Source: Anaerolineae bacterium (GTDB lineage: Bacteria > Chloroflexota > Anaerolineae > Promineifilales > Promineifilaceae). Taken from it: a DNA stretch of 21,429 nt. Below the pieces are notes generated by a model. That model saw only the letters and a list, made by a program, of their open reading frames with translations. It ran no database searches and was not told the DNA's origin. The stretch spans positions 1 to 21,429 of the forward strand of contig JANQGC010000121.1 of the NCBI GenBank assembly GCA_028277515.1. Reading direction: 5' to 3'. Positions 21,001 to 21,429 of this stretch are shown one piece after another (position 1 is the stretch's first letter; each line of letters starts with the position of its first letter). The translations under genes were made by a program, and so were the position numbers.

Positions 21001-21429
21001 TGAAGGACCAGACGACTGTAGAAAAAATCATTGAGGAAGTCACTCGCGAAGTGTTGCTGCGCCTCAATCATGGTCAGAGCACAAAAGCCGGATCGGACGA
21101 CGCTTGCAACTGTGATGGTGATTCATGCGTGCAGGATTGTGTTGATGATGTACAGAAGGTAGTGCAAGCCGGTGCGGGCCGACTGACTTCAACCTTGGGT
21201 GTGCGGCCCAAAAATGAGGAAATTGCCCGCCTGATCGATCATACCCTGCTCAAACCGGACGCTTCACAAGACCAAATCGCCCAACTTTGTTACGAGGCGC
21301 GCACCTATCATTTTGCTTCTGTTTGTGTCAATCCCGCTCATGTAAAATTGTGCGCCCAATTATTGAAAGATAGTGGCGTTGACGTCTGTACCGTTGTTGG
21401 TTTCCCCTTAGGGGCGACATCGCCGGCGG
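21001..21429 (+). CDS. deoC: Deoxyribose-phosphate aldolase with N-terminal extension, 5' part
   Basis: It cleaves 2-deoxyribose-5-phosphate to acetaldehyde and glyceraldehyde-3-phosphate. The gene is cut by the right edge after 143 codons. The DeoC domain starts near residue 72: [21 protein letters not shown], then [18 protein letters not shown] and [13 protein letters not shown], all diagnostic. Plain DeoC begins about at IDHTLL, so about 70 residues are extra. Residues 5-22 ([18 protein letters not shown]) form an amphipathic helix of encapsulation-peptide type. A cysteine cluster C36, C38, C43, C47 ([12 protein letters not shown]) follows, which could hold a metal. AGAGG is the ribosome binding site. 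It pairs with the rpiB gene 46 bases upstream in a probable sugar-phosphate-utilizing microcompartment operon. Confidence 0.92.

Overview
The window looks like a chromosomal segment from a member of the Chloroflexota (Anaerolineae-like or a relative), of roughly balanced base composition. This is inferred from the gene content: full-length GcvP, catalytic-domain-only methylmalonyl-CoA mutase, AarF/UbiB kinase, a small 'GFLKRLFGG' protein of the kind seen in that phylum, and PcrA followed by a NYN-domain protein. There is no 16S gene or marker phylogeny, so the assignment is an inference. No prophage, transposase or CRISPR array is visible.

Left part (1-6434): a minus-strand glycine cleavage operon (gcvH, then gcvP running off the left edge) sits behind a tandem glycine riboswitch whose expression platform is an obvious intrinsic terminator. 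Divergent from it is alanine racemase, possibly on a leaderless mRNA. Next come a small Cys-rich protein with a HIT-family protein (minus), a Chloroflexota-type 121-residue protein with a glutaredoxin-like protein (plus), an AarF/UbiB kinase (minus) and tRNA-Glu(CTC).

Middle (6435-15386): an EamA permease, a CPBP-like membrane protein, the PcrA/UvrD helicase with a NYN-domain nuclease-like gene, a DinB-like protein, and a minus-strand methylmalonyl-CoA mutase/epimerase pair. The gene-free stretches are rich in signals. They hold an apparent stand-alone ~190-nt structured RNA with its own promoter and terminator (6S-like in outline), an interspersed 19-bp repeat, a nested GTCATTCTGAG-type inverted-repeat element, and a second possible small RNA with a C/U-rich core.

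Right part (15387-21429): an OmpR-type response regulator and its histidine kinase, a dihydropyrimidinase, tRNA-Lys(TTT), signal peptidase I, and then the most notable item: an RpiB-family isomerase and a DeoC aldolase (cut by the right edge). Both carry extra N-terminal segments that start with an amphipathic helix like a bacterial microcompartment encapsulation peptide. The pair matches the enzymatic core of 'sugar-phosphate utilizing' microcompartment loci, so the window probably ends just inside such a locus. Shell genes would have to lie beyond the edge.

At the whole-window scale the palindrome CGGCCG is strongly over-represented in all reading frames and also outside genes. It resembles in kind, though not in sequence, the cyanobacterial HIP1 phenomenon.
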